A stretch of DNA of 64,000 nt from Paraburkholderia haematera. GTDB lineage: Bacteria > Pseudomonadota > Gammaproteobacteria > Burkholderiales > Burkholderiaceae. This document shows, in pieces, positions 26,782 to 36,411 of the stretch. Position 1 is the first letter of the stretch, and each line of letters begins with the position of its first letter. The stretch lies in contig NZ_CAJNBK010000024.1 in the NCBI RefSeq assembly GCF_905220975.1, positions 36,636 through 100,635 of the forward strand. The letters run 5' to 3'. Made by a program: the position numbers and the translations under genes. Below the pieces are notes generated by a model. That model did not search any database. It saw only the letters and a list, made by a program, of their open reading frames with translations, and was not told the DNA's origin.

Positions 26782-27231
26782 TTAACGCTGCGGCGAGTTC
26801 TTCAACGAATCGCGGATCTCACGCAGCAGCACGACTTCTTCGGGTGTCGGCGGCGGCTCTGCGGGGGCGCCTTCAGCCGGCTTGCGCAGATTGTTGATGA
26901 ACTTGACCATCAGGAAAATGATGAACGCGAGGATGATGAAGTTGATGGCCACGGTGATGAACGAGCCATAACCGAACGCCGCTACGCCTGCCGTCTGCAA
27001 GTCTTTATACGAATCGGGATTGCCTTTGAAGCTTGCGGGAATATCGCCGAGGCGAATGAACTTGTTGGAGAAATCGAGGCCGCCGGTGACAACGCCGATA
27101 ACCGGCATGATCAGGTCTTTAACAATTGAATTGACGATGGTGGAAAATGCGCCGCCGATAATTACCCCGACGGCGAGATCCATTACGTTGCCTTTGAGGG
27201 CAAATTCCTTGAATTCCTTAATCATGCTCAT
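26782..27231 (-). CDS. mscL: Large-conductance mechanosensitive channel
   Basis: MscL opens under membrane tension and releases solutes on osmotic downshock. The protein has 149 residues from ATG 27231 (MSMIKEFKEFALKGNVMDLAVGV, given in part). The first membrane helix carries the pore motif AVGVIIGGAFSTIV and the second is about residues 78-102 (FITVAINFIILAFII). A GGGAGA lies 8 bases before this ATG; the ATG two codons upstream is too close to it. The C-terminal bundle ends with LLREIRDSLK. Confidence 0.96.
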   Translation of the reverse strand: MSMIKEFKEFALKGNVMDLAVGVIIGGAFSTIVNSIVKDLIMPVIGVVTGGLDFSNKFIRLGDIPASFKGNPDSYKDLQTAGVAAFGYGSFITVAINFIILAFIIFLMVKFINNLRKPAEGAPAEPPPTPEEVVLLREIRDSLKNSPQR

Positions 27232-27318
27232 ATACATTTCTCCCAGAAGTCGATTGTCGAATCATACCAATCTGAGAAGGATAGGCTAGTCTTTTGGCAC
27301 GGAAAGAGCGGCCTGGCG

Positions 27319-28353
27319 CTATTCAGGAAACGGCGCCTGGCTATGGCGCGCCCGTTCGATATGCGCGGCAAAGCTGATCGGGTCGGTATTGGTGCCGCAC
27401 AGCAGCACGCCTACGCGTTTGCCTTGCAGCGTTTCGCGCAGCGGCCCGAGCAGCGCGGCCGTAGCCGCCGCGCACGCCGGTTCCACGGCTAGCTTAAGTT
27501 GTCCGAACAAGGTCAGCATGGCCGCGCGCAACTGGTCGTCGGATACGGTGACGAGCTGATCGATATGACGGCGGCACAATTCGTAGCTGTATTCTTCGGT
27601 ATGCGGCGCCGCCAATGAATCGGCAATGGTGTGCATGTGACCCATCTTGACCGTGTGATTGGCGGCAAAGCTTTTGCCCATCGCATCCGATCCTTCCGGT
27701 TCGACGCCATAAACGTGCACCCGCGGATTCGCGAGCCGCATGGCGGTGGCCACACCGGCAGCGAGACCGCCACCGCCGATCGGTACGATCACCGCTTCGA
27801 GGTCGGGCGTTTGCGTGGCCCATTCATAGCCGAGCGTGGCCGAGCCCAGCACGGTGCGATAACCGTTGAACGGGTGCACGAAGTAGCGGCCTTCCTCCGC
27901 CTCGATACGGCGCACCAGTTCGAATGCTTCGGCAAGGTTTTCGGCGAACACAATGTCGGCACGATATTGCCGGCACAATGCGATGCGTGCCGGATTGGCC
28001 GCCCGAAACAGCACGACCTTCGCGCTGATGCCAAGACGCATCGCCGCGTATGCGACCGCCACCGCATGATTGCCGCCCGAAACACAGGTGACACCCGCGC
28101 TGCGTTGCGTTTCGTCGAGCGCCAGCAGGTTGGTGAACGCGCCGCGCGCCTTGAAGCTCCCGCCCGCTTGCAGCAGCTCGAACTTGAAGTTGACGACCGT
28201 GCCTTCCAGCGACGGAAAGTCGAGCCGGTCGAACACCGGCGTTCGCGTGACCCACGGTGTCAACGCAAAGTGCTGCGTGGCGATGTCGTCGAGTGTGGGG
28301 ATCGGCTCGCCGTCGATCGTATGGTCGGTGTGCTGCGGCGTGGCGGATGACAT
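27319..28353 (-). CDS. Threonine/serine dehydratase without ACT domain
   Basis: The protein has 344 residues of the fold II PLP enzymes. PLP-binding Lys 68 is in GGSFKARG, the substrate loop is SGGNHAVAVA and the phosphate-binding loop is GGGGLAAG. There is no C-terminal regulatory domain, so it resembles catabolic threonine dehydratase or serine racemase-like enzymes rather than IlvA. I chose ATG 28353. It lies 55 bases downstream of argE on the same strand. The substrate (threonine or serine) is inferred from the family. Confidence 0.85.
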   Translation of the reverse strand: MSSATPQHTDHTIDGEPIPTLDDIATQHFALTPWVTRTPVFDRLDFPSLEGTVVNFKFELLQAGGSFKARGAFTNLLALDETQRSAGVTCVSGGNHAVAVAYAAMRLGISAKVVLFRAANPARIALCRQYRADIVFAENLAEAFELVRRIEAEEGRYFVHPFNGYRTVLGSATLGYEWATQTPDLEAVIVPIGGGGLAAGVATAMRLANPRVHVYGVEPEGSDAMGKSFAANHTVKMGHMHTIADSLAAPHTEEYSYELCRRHIDQLVTVSDDQLRAAMLTLFGQLKLAVEPACAAATAALLGPLRETLQGKRVGVLLCGTNTDPISFAAHIERARHSQAPFPE

Positions 28354-28408
28354 GGCGTGGGTGTGTTTTTCCTCAATATGCCTGAGACTATTTTTGCAGC
28401 GGTCAGGT

Positions 28409-29662
28409 TCAGTGCGCGTGCGCCGGGGCGTCCATCGACATGCTGTGAATGAATTTTTGCAGGAAACGTTCGCACGCCACGAGCTGGTCCAGCGCCACGA
28501 ATTCATTGGCTTTGTGCGCCTGCTCGATATCGCCGGGGCCGCACACAATGCTCGGGATGCCCGCCAGCGAGAACAGCCCGGCTTCGGTGCCGTACGCGAC
28601 CTTGCGTTTGTCCTGGTCGGCGGTCAGCGCGCGCACGAGTTGTGTGATCGCGGCTTGTTCAGACGAATCGAGGCCGGGTGCCGCGGCGATCTTCGTGATC
28701 TCGATCGCAGCAGATGGATGCTCGCGCAACATTTTCGGCAGGAGCGTTTCGCGTGCATATTGATCGATGCGCGCGAAGATCGGTTCGGGGTCGAGCGTGG
28801 GCAGATTGCGAAACTCGAACTGGAACTTGCATTCGGCCGGCACGGTATTGATCGCATTGCCGCCGATGATCGTGCTGGTTTGCGACGTGGTGAACGGCAC
28901 GTCATACAGTTCGTCGAATGGGCCTTGCTCGCGGAATTGATCGGCCATGTCGCGGATGTAGCAGATCAGGCGCGCGGCGTATTCGATCGCATTCAAGCCC
29001 TTCGGCGTGAGCGACGAATGCGCGGCCTGCCCGCGCACGCAGCACTGATAGGCGTTGATGCCCTTGTGCGCCACGATCGGCCGCATGCTGGTCGGCTCGC
29101 CGACGATGCAGCCGTCCGGCTTCACGCCACGCTTCATCAGATCGGCAATCAGGAGCGGTGCGCCTGCGCAGCCCACTTCCTCGTCGAACGACAAGGCGAG
29201 GTGAATCGGCTTGGCGAGCCTCGTGCGCTGCATGTCGGGCAAGAGTGCGAGCGCCGCGCCGATGAATCCCTTCATGTCGCAGGTGCCACGGCCGTACAGT
29301 TTATCGCCGCGAATTTCCGGTTTGAACGGATCGCTATCCCATTGCTGACCGTCTACGGGCACGACGTCGGTATGGCCCGACAGCACCACGCCGCCATTGG
29401 TCTCGCCGTTGTGCGCGGGAATCGTTGCGAACAGATTGGCCCATTTGCCGCTTTTGTCGTGAGTGAGCGTGGCTTCGATGCCGACGGCACGCAGTTCGTC
29501 GCGCACGGTTTCGATCAGACCGAGATTCGGATTGCGGCTCACCGTGTCCATCGACACGAGACGGGTTACCCAGGGAAGCGAGGCGGGGGTAGCAGGCGAG
29601 GACGAATTCGATGCGGAGGCGGGCGTTTGCGAGGGCTGCGCCGATTCAGCGACGTGAGACAT
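28409..29662 (-). CDS. argE: Acetylornithine deacetylase
   Basis: ArgE removes acetyl from N-acetylornithine in arginine synthesis. The protein has 417 residues of the M20 metallopeptidase family. Metal ligands are visible in SGHTDVVPVD, GRGTCDMKG and SFDEEVGC; the dimerisation domain contains KGINAYQCCVRGQAAHSS. The N-terminal 28 residues are a Ser/Ala/Pro-rich extension that precedes the conserved fold. The threonine dehydratase follows after 55 bases and may be co-transcribed. Confidence 0.9.
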   Translation of the reverse strand: MSHVAESAQPSQTPASASNSSSPATPASLPWVTRLVSMDTVSRNPNLGLIETVRDELRAVGIEATLTHDKSGKWANLFATIPAHNGETNGGVVLSGHTDVVPVDGQQWDSDPFKPEIRGDKLYGRGTCDMKGFIGAALALLPDMQRTRLAKPIHLALSFDEEVGCAGAPLLIADLMKRGVKPDGCIVGEPTSMRPIVAHKGINAYQCCVRGQAAHSSLTPKGLNAIEYAARLICYIRDMADQFREQGPFDELYDVPFTTSQTSTIIGGNAINTVPAECKFQFEFRNLPTLDPEPIFARIDQYARETLLPKMLREHPSAAIEITKIAAAPGLDSSEQAAITQLVRALTADQDKRKVAYGTEAGLFSLAGIPSIVCGPGDIEQAHKANEFVALDQLVACERFLQKFIHSMSMDAPAHAH

Positions 29663-29864
29663 GACGAGACTCCAGCATTTGAGTCTTTTGATCATACCCA
29701 AAAAAAGCGCACGCGTATGCTGCGGTGCGTGTTTGCGCACCGCAGCATGAACGATAAACGGCTAGACGTACGCCGTTTTTTGTTTGGCGGCGTGGGTGCC
29801 GGCTTAAGTGCCACGTACCGGCGCCGGTGTTGACGCGATACCGGCGCGACACGCTAGCGACACG

Positions 29865-32800
29865 TTAGCGCGCGGCAGCCGTGGCCGCCGTGCCGCGGCT
29901 GGGCGTTCCGAGCGCGCGCAAGGTTTCCTTCACCGTCGCCACACGCACGGCCAGATCCGGGCTGCGCGTTTCGATACGCAGTTTGTCCTGGCCCGCGAGC
30001 TTGATGTGCTTGTGTTTCTGCACCATCTCGATGATCCGCATCGCGTCGATCGGCGGATTGGGGATGAACTGCAAGCCGATCACGGCTTCGCCCGCATCGA
30101 TTTTCGAAATGCCCAACGGCTTGGCCGCCAACCTCAAACGATGCGTCTCGACAAGTGCATGCGCTTGCGGCGGCAACTTGCCGAAGCGATCGATCAATTC
30201 TTCCTGAATGCCGTCGATGGAATCGTTGTGTTCGCAATTGGCGAGGCGCTTGTAGAGCGACAGACGTTCCTGCACGTCGCCGCAATAGTCCGCCGGCAGA
30301 ATCGCGGGCGCGTGCAGATTGATCTCGGTGGTCGCGGCGAGCGGTGCGGTGAGGTCCGGCTCCCTGCCTTCCTTGAGCGCCTTCACGGCGTCGTTCAGCA
30401 TGTCGGTATAGAGCTGGAAGCCGATCTCCTGAATCTCGCCCGATTGCTTGTCGCCGAGCACTTCGCCTGTGCCGCGAATTTCGAGGTCGTGCATCGCGAG
30501 ATAGAAGCCCGAACCGAGTTCCTCCATCTGCTGGATTGCTTCCAGACGGCGCTGCGCCTGCTTGGTCAAACCTTGCGGGTCATGTACCAGCAGATACGAA
30601 TACGCCTGGTGATGCGACCGGCCCACGCGGCCACGCAACTGATGCAATTGCGCGAGGCCGAACTTGTCGGAGCGGTGAATCAGGATCGTGTTAGCGCTCG
30701 GTACGTCGATACCGGTTTCGATAATCGTCGTGCACAGCAGAACGTTCGCGCGCTGGGCAACGAAGTCGCGCATCACGCGTTCGAGTTCGCGCTCATGCAT
30801 CTGTCCATGCGCGACGGCGATGCGCGCTTCGGGTACGAGCGCCTCAAGCATCTGCCGGCGATTCTCGATCGTTTCGACTTCGTTATGCAGGAAGTACACC
30901 TGGCCGCCACGTTTCAACTCGCGCAACATCGCTTCGCGAATCACGCTGTCTTCTTCGCGTCGCACGAAGGTCTTGATGGCGAGGCGCTTTTGCGGCGCGG
31001 TGGCGATCACCGAGAAATCGCGCAGGCCTTCGAGCGCCATGCCGAGCGTACGTGGGATTGGCGTGGCAGTGAGCGTGAGTACATCGACTTCGGCCCGCAA
31101 CGCTTTCAACGCCTCTTTCTGACGCACGCCGAAGCGGTGCTCCTCGTCGATGATCACAAGCCCCAGCCGCTTGAACTGCACGTCCGATGACAGCAGCTTG
31201 TGCGTGCCGATCACGATATCGACCGTGCCTTCGTTGATCTGCTGGATCGCCGCATTGACTTCCTTGGTCGACTTGAAGCGCGACAATTCGGCGATGCGCA
31301 CCGGCCAATCCGAGAAACGGTCGGTAAAGGTTTGCGTGTGCTGTTCGGCGAGCAGCGTGGTAGGCGAGAGCAGTGCGACCTGCTTGCCGCCCATCACCGC
31401 GATGAACGCTGCACGGAGTGCGACTTCGGTCTTGCCGAAGCCGACGTCGCCGCACACGAGGCGGTCCATCGGTTTGCCGCTCGTCATGTCGCCGATCACG
31501 GCGGCAATCGCCGCGGCCTGGTCCGGAGTTTCTTCGAAGCCGAAGCTCTCGGCGAACTTCACATAGTCTTTCGGTTCAAGCGCGAATGCGTGGCCTTCGC
31601 GCAGGGCGCGACGGGCGTACAGGTTCAGCAGTTCTGCCGCGGTGTCGCGGATCTGCTGCGCGGCTTTGCGCTTGGCCTTTTCCCACTGGCCTGATCCGAG
31701 CGAATGCAACGGTGCGCTTTCCGGATCCGCGCCGCTGTAGCGCGAGATCACGTGCAACTGCGCGACCGGCACGTAGAGCTTGCTGTCGCTCGCGTATTCG
31801 AGGTGCAGGAACTCGGTCTCGCCTTCGCCAAGATCCATCGTGACGAGACCCATATAGCGACCGATGCCGTGCTGCGAATGCACGACCGGATCGCCAATCT
31901 TCAGTTCGGACAGATCGCGCACCATCGAATCGACGTTGCTCGCCTGTTCCTGGCGGCGGCGCCCTGCGCGGCGCGCGAGCGGGCCGTAAAGCTCCGTTTC
32001 GGTGATGATCGCGATGCCGTCGGCGGGCACTGCAAAACCGTTGGCTAAAGGCGCGACGCCCAGCGAAAAACGTTCGTTGCTCGTGAGCCAGTCCTGGAAG
32101 CTGTCGCTCGATACGGGCTTCAGGTGATTGTCGGCAAGCAGTTGCAACAACGTTTCGCGCCGGCCTGCCGATTCCGTGGCGAACAGCACGCGGTTGGGCG
32201 TGGTGTCGAGGTAGGCGCGCAGGGGCGCGACCGGATCTTCCGCGTGACGGTCGATCGCCAGATTCGGTAACGGCGTTGACCAGCCGCCGCCGGCGTTGGC
32301 AGGCAAAGCGAGTCGCGCGAACGGCTTGGCGAACGCGAAGAAATCCTCGTCCGACAGGAACAGACGCTGCGGCTCCAGAATGGGCCGGTCGCGATCGTGC
32401 GACAGGAAGTTGTAGCGCTGTCTGGTGTCGTTGGTGAAGCGCCGGATCGCCGCGTCCAGATCGCCGACGAACGCCAGTTGCGCGCCTTCGGGCAGGTAGT
32501 GGAACAGCGTCGCCGTTTCTTCGAAGAAGAGCGGCAGATAGTATTCGATGCCCGCCGAGGGCACACCGTTGCCGATATCCTTGTAAATCGACGCACGGCT
32601 CGGATCGCCCTCGAAGGTCTCGCGCCAGCGGCTGCGGAATGCCGTACGGGCGGCCTCGTCGAAGGGGAATTCGCGGCCGGGCAGCATGCGCACGTCTTTC
32701 ACCGGATAGAGGCTGCGCTGCGTGTCCGGATCGAATGCCCGGATCGAGTCGACCTGGTCGTCGAACAGGTCGATCCGGTACGGCAGCGGCGAGCCCATCG

Positions 32801-33347
32801 GAAAGAGGTCGAGCAGCGAGCCGCGCACGCAGTATTCGCCGGGGCGCACCACCTGGCTCACGTGCTCGTAGCCGGCCAGCGTCAATTGCGCTTTGAGCCT
32901 GGCTTCGTCGAGGCGCTCGCCTTGCGAGAAGGCGAACGTGTAGCCCGCCATGAACGAGGCGGGCGGCATCCGGTACAAAGCGGTTGTGGCCGGGACCAGC
33001 AGGATGTCGCAGCGGCCTTCGCCAAGATCGTGCAGCGTGGCGAGGCGCTCGGAGACCAGATCCTGGTGGGGCGAAAAGGTGTCGTAAGGCAGCGTTTCCC
33101 AGTCGGGCAGCAAACGCACGCGTGCCTCGGGCGCGAAAAAGGCGATTTCCTGCGACAGACGTTGCGCGTCGACCGCGCTTTCGCAGACGACCGCCAATAG
33201 CGGCACCTTCTCGCGGTAGGCGAGATGGTAGCGGGCGATCAGCAGCGCATCGGACGAGCCGTGCGTGCCGTCGAAGGCAAAACGCTGGCCGGCCTTGACG
33301 AGCGCGACGGGCGGGGAGTACTGCGATGATGCGGCGATGTCTGACAT
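29865..33347 (-). CDS. mfd: Transcription-repair coupling factor
   Basis: Mfd removes RNA polymerase stalled at DNA lesions and recruits UvrA. The protein has 1160 residues, the usual length. The N-terminal UvrB-like module is at about 10-330, the RNA polymerase interaction domain around 480-560 (DPVVHSQHGIGRYMGL), and the helicase from about 600: Walker A GDVGFGKTEVA, DEEH box IIDEEHRFG, TATPIPRTL and motif VI LRGRVGRS. The TRCF domain ends the protein. The gene is divergent from ispD. Confidence 0.97.
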   Translation of the reverse strand: MSDIAASSQYSPPVALVKAGQRFAFDGTHGSSDALLIARYHLAYREKVPLLAVVCESAVDAQRLSQEIAFFAPEARVRLLPDWETLPYDTFSPHQDLVSERLATLHDLGEGRCDILLVPATTALYRMPPASFMAGYTFAFSQGERLDEARLKAQLTLAGYEHVSQVVRPGEYCVRGSLLDLFPMGSPLPYRIDLFDDQVDSIRAFDPDTQRSLYPVKDVRMLPGREFPFDEAARTAFRSRWRETFEGDPSRASIYKDIGNGVPSAGIEYYLPLFFEETATLFHYLPEGAQLAFVGDLDAAIRRFTNDTRQRYNFLSHDRDRPILEPQRLFLSDEDFFAFAKPFARLALPANAGGGWSTPLPNLAIDRHAEDPVAPLRAYLDTTPNRVLFATESAGRRETLLQLLADNHLKPVSSDSFQDWLTSNERFSLGVAPLANGFAVPADGIAIITETELYGPLARRAGRRRQEQASNVDSMVRDLSELKIGDPVVHSQHGIGRYMGLVTMDLGEGETEFLHLEYASDSKLYVPVAQLHVISRYSGADPESAPLHSLGSGQWEKAKRKAAQQIRDTAAELLNLYARRALREGHAFALEPKDYVKFAESFGFEETPDQAAAIAAVIGDMTSGKPMDRLVCGDVGFGKTEVALRAAFIAVMGGKQVALLSPTTLLAEQHTQTFTDRFSDWPVRIAELSRFKSTKEVNAAIQQINEGTVDIVIGTHKLLSSDVQFKRLGLVIIDEEHRFGVRQKEALKALRAEVDVLTLTATPIPRTLGMALEGLRDFSVIATAPQKRLAIKTFVRREEDSVIREAMLRELKRGGQVYFLHNEVETIENRRQMLEALVPEARIAVAHGQMHERELERVMRDFVAQRANVLLCTTIIETGIDVPSANTILIHRSDKFGLAQLHQLRGRVGRSHHQAYSYLLVHDPQGLTKQAQRRLEAIQQMEELGSGFYLAMHDLEIRGTGEVLGDKQSGEIQEIGFQLYTDMLNDAVKALKEGREPDLTAPLAATTEINLHAPAILPADYCGDVQERLSLYKRLANCEHNDSIDGIQEELIDRFGKLPPQAHALVETHRLRLAAKPLGISKIDAGEAVIGLQFIPNPPIDAMRIIEMVQKHKHIKLAGQDKLRIETRSPDLAVRVATVKETLRALGTPSRGTAATAAAR

Positions 33348-33468
33348 AGAAGAGAAAAGGCGGCCTTGGGCTCACACGTGATCGGCAAGTTTACGCGTGT
33401 CGGGGCGAAGATGCGAAGGACCTATTATAAAATCCGTCCTTTACTTTGACCTCGCGGCATCCGCACTC

Positions 33469-34185
33469 GTGACTTCCCGTCTATTTGCCCTGATTCCGTG
33501 CGCTGGCACCGGCAGCCGTTCCGGCGCCGCGATGCCCAAACAATATCGCACTGTCGCCGGTCGCGACATGTTGCATTACTCGCTGGCGGCTTTCGACGCC
33601 TGCAGCGAGTTTGCGCAAACCCTTGTGGTGATTGCCCCCGACGACCAGCATTTCGACGCCCGCCGCTTCAGCGGCTTGCGTTTTGCCGTGCGCCGCTCCG
33701 GCGGGGCCTCGCGCCAGGCGTCGGTGCTGAACGGGCTGCACGCGCTGGCCGAGTTCGGCGCGCATGACGACGACTGGGTGCTGGTGCACGACGCCGCGCG
33801 GCCTGGTATTACGCCAGGCTTGATCCGTGCGCTGATCACGGCGCTCAAGGACGACGCGGTGGGCGGCATCATGGCCTTGCCCGTGGCGGATACCTTGAAG
33901 CGGATAGACGCCGGTTCGTCCGACGGGCGGATTGCCCGCACCGAGGCGCGCGACGGCCTGTGGCAAGCGCAGACGCCGCAGATGTTCCGCATCGGCATGT
34001 TGCGCGAGGCGATTTTGCGCGCGCAGGCGGACGGTCACGATTTGACCGACGAAGCGAGCGCGATTGAGTGGCTGGGGCACGCGCCCAGGTTGGTGCAGGG
34101 GAGTTTGCGTAACTTCAAGGTCACTTATCCGGAAGACTTCGATCTGGCCGAGGCGATTCTGTCCCGGCCGATTTCGGCTTCCTGA
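33469..34185 (+). CDS. ispD: 2-C-methyl-D-erythritol 4-phosphate cytidylyltransferase
   Basis: IspD couples CTP to methylerythritol phosphate in the non-mevalonate isoprenoid pathway. I chose GTG 33469 (then TSRLFALIPCAG), giving 238 residues, the family length; longer frames upstream have no conserved content. The nucleotide-binding start is PCAGTGSRSGAAMPKQY, and VHDAARP and the ARTEARDGLWQAQTPQ segment are diagnostic. It is followed by ispF after 45 bases, the conserved ispDF order. Confidence 0.94.
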   Translation: MTSRLFALIPCAGTGSRSGAAMPKQYRTVAGRDMLHYSLAAFDACSEFAQTLVVIAPDDQHFDARRFSGLRFAVRRSGGASRQASVLNGLHALAEFGAHDDDWVLVHDAARPGITPGLIRALITALKDDAVGGIMALPVADTLKRIDAGSSDGRIARTEARDGLWQAQTPQMFRIGMLREAILRAQADGHDLTDEASAIEWLGHAPRLVQGSLRNFKVTYPEDFDLAEAILSRPISAS

Positions 34186-34230
34186 GCGGATAATCGATTT
34201 TTAATGAATGGGCTTGAGGACTTGACGCAT

Positions 34231-34710
34231 ATGGATTTCAGAATTGGGCAGGGTTATGACGTGCATGCGCTGGTGCCTGGACGTCCGTTGATTATCGGCG
34301 GCGTGACGATTCCTTATGAGCGCGGGCTGCTCGGGCATTCGGATGCGGATGTGCTGCTGCATGCGATTACCGATGCTATTTTTGGTGCTGCCGCGATGGG
34401 GGATATTGGGCGGCATTTTTCCGATACCGATGCGCAGTTCGCTGGCGCGGATAGTCGGGTTTTGTTGCGGGAGTGTTTTGCTCGTGTGACCGCGGCGGGG
34501 TTTTCTATTGCTAATGTGGATAGTAGTGTGGTTGCTCAGGCGCCCAAGCTGGCGCCGCATATTGAGGGGATGCGGGCTAATATTGCTGCGGATCTTAACC
34601 TGCCGGTTGAGCGGGTTAATGTTAAGGCTAAGACTAATGAGAAGTTGGGGTACCTCGGGCGCGGTGAGGGGATTGAGGCGCAGGCTGTGGTTTTGTTGAT
34701 TAAGGGTTGA
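34231..34710 (+). CDS. ispF: 2-C-methyl-D-erythritol 2,4-cyclodiphosphate synthase
   Basis: IspF cyclises CDP-methylerythritol phosphate. The protein has 159 residues from ATG 34231 (MDFRIGQGYDVHAL). The zinc ligands are in GYDVHAL and the His of LGHSDADVLLHA; the conserved KAKTNEKLG is near the C-terminus. From about codon 50 the codons often end in T (GCT, ATT, GTT, AAT), unlike ispD and mfd. The stop codon overlaps the first bases of a long inverted-repeat element. Confidence 0.95.
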   Translation: MDFRIGQGYDVHALVPGRPLIIGGVTIPYERGLLGHSDADVLLHAITDAIFGAAAMGDIGRHFSDTDAQFAGADSRVLLRECFARVTAAGFSIANVDSSVVAQAPKLAPHIEGMRANIAADLNLPVERVNVKAKTNEKLGYLGRGEGIEAQAVVLLIKG

Positions 34711-34955
34711 TGTTTGGGGTTTTTCTTGGTCTGGATTTTTTTGGCCTTTCCTTGATTTGTTATTGGTCTATTAGCGTTCCCCCTGTGCGGGGGGCACCTA
34801 CTTTTCTTTGCCTGCCGCAAAGAAAAGTAGGCAAAAGAAAGCGGCTCAAACCGCTAACTCTTAAGCGGGTCCCCCGCACAGCCACGGTAGTGGTGCATCT
34901 GGAATCTGTTTCCTCGCATATTCGGCGTGAGTGACAAGGGCGTCATTCTTCCCGC
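34707..34955. repeat. Left arm of a long inverted repeat
   Basis: This arm begins at the ispF stop codon (TTGATGTTTG) and is complementary, with gaps, to 35357-35606. Matching landmarks are TTTTTTGGCCTTTCCTTGA, GGTCTATTAGCG, AAGAAAGCGGCTCAAACCGC, GTAGTGGTGCATCTGGAATC and TTCGGCGTGAGTGACAAGG. Within it CCTACTTTTCTTTGC (34797) and GCAAAGAAAAGTAGG (34817) form a perfect 15-base stem with a 5-base loop that could end ispF transcription. Confidence 0.9.
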
Positions 34956-35144
34956 CTCGCACTGCGTGCTCGCCGGAAGGGTTCATCGAAGAACACGGGG
35001 CTTCGTTTGGAGCGTGGCGGGGCCATTGGCTTCGCCTCGACGACATGCTTACTGATTCAGCGTTTCGGACCCGCCCCGACGCCAGACATACCTAACGGCA
35101 TACGAAGCGCGACGCGCGCTGAAAACGGCAAGCTGCCTTTTGCA

Positions 35145-35258
35145 TGCCACGGACATCAATTACGGCAGGCAGTTTGGTTAGGTGCCACGAGTATCAAGTA
35201 CGGCACACAATTTGGTTAAGTGCCGCGAGCATCAGATACGACAGGCAGTTTTATGCAG
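35145..35258. repeat. Three tandem copies of a 38-base repeat inside the element
   Basis: Copies at 35145-35182, 35183-35220 and 35221-35258 follow the pattern TGCCACGAGTATCAAGTACG then GCACACAATTTGGTTAAG, with a few substitutions per copy. They are exactly contiguous. They lie in the 400-base centre between the two inverted arms, which has no supported gene. Confidence 0.85.
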
Positions 35259-35356
35259 TATCGAGGGCATTGAATAAGCGAGCGGTGTTATGAAATATTG
35301 CCAAATGCAAAAACGGCGAGCGGTTCAATGAACTACCGCGTCGGCGCGCGCAGCGC

Positions 35357-35606
35357 CGCCGGAAGTATGACAGCCTTGTCACTCACGCCGAATGTGCGAG
35401 AACACAGATTCCAGATGCACCACTACCGCAACTGCGCGGGGGACCCACTTAAGAATTAGCGGTTTGAGCCGCTTTCTTTGCTTATCTTTCTTTGCGGCGG
35501 CAAAGAAAGTAAGTGCCGCCCCGCACAGGGGCGACGCTAATAGACCACTAAGAATTCAAGGAAAGGCCAAAAAACCAAGATCTAAATAAACCAAAACAAA
35601 CATCAA
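35357..35606. repeat. Right arm of the long inverted repeat
   Basis: This is the inverted partner of 34707-34955. It ends 69 bases before the stop of the peroxiredoxin gene, whose transcription runs towards it. It has its own stem, CTTATCTTTCTTTGC (35481) with GCAAAGAAAGTAAG (35500), which can serve as terminator for that gene. Confidence 0.9.
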
Positions 35607-35675
35607 TATCCAAATGAACTGTCGATTAAAAAGCCGGCGGCGCCTTCAAGCCTGGCAGGCTTCCAACAGCATGCC

Positions 35676-36224
35676 CTACAGCGTTGCGCCGCCAACGGCT
35701 CGATTACAAGGACACTCTTCATCCGTTTGCAAACCATCGAGAATCCGCAGTACTTCCTCCGGGTTCCGGCCAACATTCAGGTTATTCACCGAAACGTGCT
35801 GAATCGTATTGTCCGGATCGACAATAAACGTCGCGCGCAGCGCCACACCGGCCTCCTTGTCTCGCACGCCGAGCTGATCGATCAACTCCCCCTTCACGTC
35901 ACCAAACGAATAGTGGTTTAGCCTGCTCAGGTCCTTGTGCTCGCGGCGCCAGGCCAGCTTGACGAATTCGTTGTCCACACTGCCGCCGAGCAACACCGCG
36001 TCGCGCTCGTCGAAATCCTTGACCAGCTTGTCGAACTCGACGATTTCGGTCGGGCACACGAACGTGAAGTCCTTCGGATAGAAATAGATAATCTTCCACT
36101 TGCCCGGAAACGACTGCTCCGTAATCTCTTCGAACGCCGACACGCCGTTTTCTTCATGGTTGTTGAAGCCCGGCTTGGCCGCAGTCACAGTGAACGCTTC
36201 GACTTTATCGCCAACGGTTTTCAT
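35676..36224 (-). CDS. ahpC: AhpC-type peroxiredoxin
   Basis: The protein has 182 residues and reduces hydrogen peroxide and organic peroxides. The peroxidatic Cys is at about 57 in FTFVCPTE, and the C-terminal Cys pair is CPCNR (171 and 173). The sequence resembles the mycobacterial AhpC class, which is reduced by AhpD rather than AhpF; no ahpD or ahpF is adjacent. Transcription ends into the inverted-repeat element. Confidence 0.92.
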   Translation of the reverse strand: MKTVGDKVEAFTVTAAKPGFNNHEENGVSAFEEITEQSFPGKWKIIYFYPKDFTFVCPTEIVEFDKLVKDFDERDAVLLGGSVDNEFVKLAWRREHKDLSRLNHYSFGDVKGELIDQLGVRDKEAGVALRATFIVDPDNTIQHVSVNNLNVGRNPEEVLRILDGLQTDEECPCNRAVGGATL

Positions 36225-36411
36225 GCGAGTGCTCCTTCCTGGGATCGAAAAACAGCATGTTTGACGCTATCAGCTCGTCGTAACGAACACGTTACACGTG
36301 TTTGACCATAGCCCTATGACACTGTCGGATCAATAGTTTTTTCATAATGTCATGGGTAAGCGACCATTCAACGCGGCCGACGCTCGCCAGGTGACGCAAT
36401 GCCCCGCCTGG

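Noticed and set aside
34860..35220. Short frames inside the inverted-repeat element
   Set aside because: They have no ribosome sites, no conserved motifs, and are broken by the repeat structure.
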